Part shown: piece after piece, positions 5,843 to 6,378 of the stretch | How positions within the stretch are numbered: the first letter of the stretch is position 1 | How the letters are laid out: every line of letters begins with the position of its first letter | NCBI GenBank assembly: GCA_024280675.1 | Contig: JAJRPT010000090.1 | Location: forward strand, 1-6,378 | DNA from: Bacteroidota bacterium | GTDB taxonomy: Bacteria > Bacteroidota > Ignavibacteria > Kapaibacteriales > UBA2268 | Reading direction: 5' to 3' | DNA: 6,378 nt | Notes under the pieces: generated by a model | Told to the model about the DNA's origin: nothing | Databases searched by the model: none | The model's input: only the letters and a program-made list of their open reading frames with translations | Program-made: the position numbers and the translations under genes

Positions 5843-6378
5843 TTATTTGCTTAGTGTAACTTTTTGCTTAGTGAAACTATAAGCTACACTATCATAGCTG
5901 GTAAATATTAGCTTATAAGCGACATTGCTGGCCAGATCTGATTTTGCATAATATACTCTGTCTTGGGCGTAGCTGTAGCCTTGACCTGTGAAAGTCTTCC
6001 AATCCTGCCCGATTACGTTTGCCAATTTCAAATAATCATCTGCGGGAGCTAATTCTTCGTAAGTAGAAGGGTCTGCAATGTCATTAATCTCGGCAGTTAC
6101 GCCATTGAAATTTGAGAGAACCATTCCAACAGGATAAGGCACTGGGTTTGATTCTGGGCTTTGTTTTGCCCAAGTCATTTTCTCTCCAAACTCCAAGTCC
6201 CAAGAGTCCATTGCTGGGCGGAAATCAACTATTTCTTTGGTGTCGAAATTATAGCCAATGAAATCTTTGTCCGTATAATTGGCAACCGAAATTTCTTCTG
6301 TGTTTAAATTTGTCCCATCTGCGTCTGCCCAGTTAAGAGTATAAACTCCGTCAGCCCACGAAGAGATAAGCAACTGAA
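5843..6378 (-). CDS. HmuY-like protein, partial, first visible gene of the heme-uptake operon
   Basis: The frame is open to the right window edge; the TTG at 6371-6373 is internal, since a CAG codon precedes it and no stop is seen. About 177 C-terminal residues are visible, without the signal sequence. The HmuY-like features are the motif DSWDLEFGE (WDLEF coded at 6188-6202), the same WDLxF pattern found twice in the lipoprotein downstream, and a C-terminal block RVYYAKSDLASNVAYKLIFTSYDS resembling the last strands of HmuY (carrier strand, then YKLxF). hmuY classically precedes its receptor hmuR, and here this gene ends one base before the receptor start, which fits. A role in presenting heme or a related ligand to the receptor is inferred. 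Sequence similarity is modest, so another beta-rich surface protein remains possible. Confidence 0.65.
   Translation of the reverse strand, partial: QLLISSWADGVYTLNWADADGTNLNTEEISVANYTDKDFIGYNFDTKEIVDFRPAMDSWDLEFGEKMTWAKQSPESNPVPYPVGMVLSNFNGVTAEINDIADPSTYEELAPADDYLKLANVIGQDWKTFTGQGYSYAQDRVYYAKSDLASNVAYKLIFTSYDSVAYSFTKQKVTLSK

Overview
The window looks like the chromosome of a Gram-negative bacterium of the Bacteroidota/Chlorobiota superphylum. The grounds are a heme-type TonB-dependent outer-membrane receptor flanked by HmuY-like proteins, a short single-domain MGMT-family protein, and several starts without a clear Shine-Dalgarno site. This placement is an inference from gene content; a Kapabacteria/Ignavibacteria-like lineage would fit but cannot be proven here.

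Layout from left to right. (1) 1-499 (+) is the C-terminal part of mraY, the lipid I synthase of peptidoglycan synthesis. No murD follows it. (2) 503-1529 is an AT-rich stretch of about 1 kb bounded by two perfect copies of a 22-bp sequence. The left copy is the last codons and stop of mraY; the right copy lies just after the last gene of the stretch. It carries two overlapping genes (+): an unrecognised, largely helical 180-residue protein and a HEPN-like helical protein. This is the signature of an insertion at the mraY 3' end that left mraY intact. Removing it leaves mraY converging on the Nudix gene with only 5 bp between the stop codons. (3) 1532-2197 (-) is a CoA-pyrophosphatase-type Nudix hydrolase, and 2214-2534 (+) is a short MGMT-domain protein. 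They diverge across 16 bp. (4) 2539-6378 (-) is one operon, transcribed right to left. It holds a HmuY-like protein running off the window edge, a heme-type TonB-dependent receptor, and a HmuY-like lipoprotein, with 1-bp and 0-bp gaps between genes.

The operon reads as a heme/iron capture system: surface lipoproteins bind the ligand and pass it to the TonB-gated barrel. The receptor reading frame is cut by a single in-frame TAA at 4798-4800, near the middle of the gene. The same frame resumes intact to a normal barrel C-terminus, so this is either a very recent nonsense mutation or a sequence error.

The two most notable items are the 1-kb two-gene cassette with its 22-bp repeat at the mraY 3' end, and the receptor broken by one stop codon.
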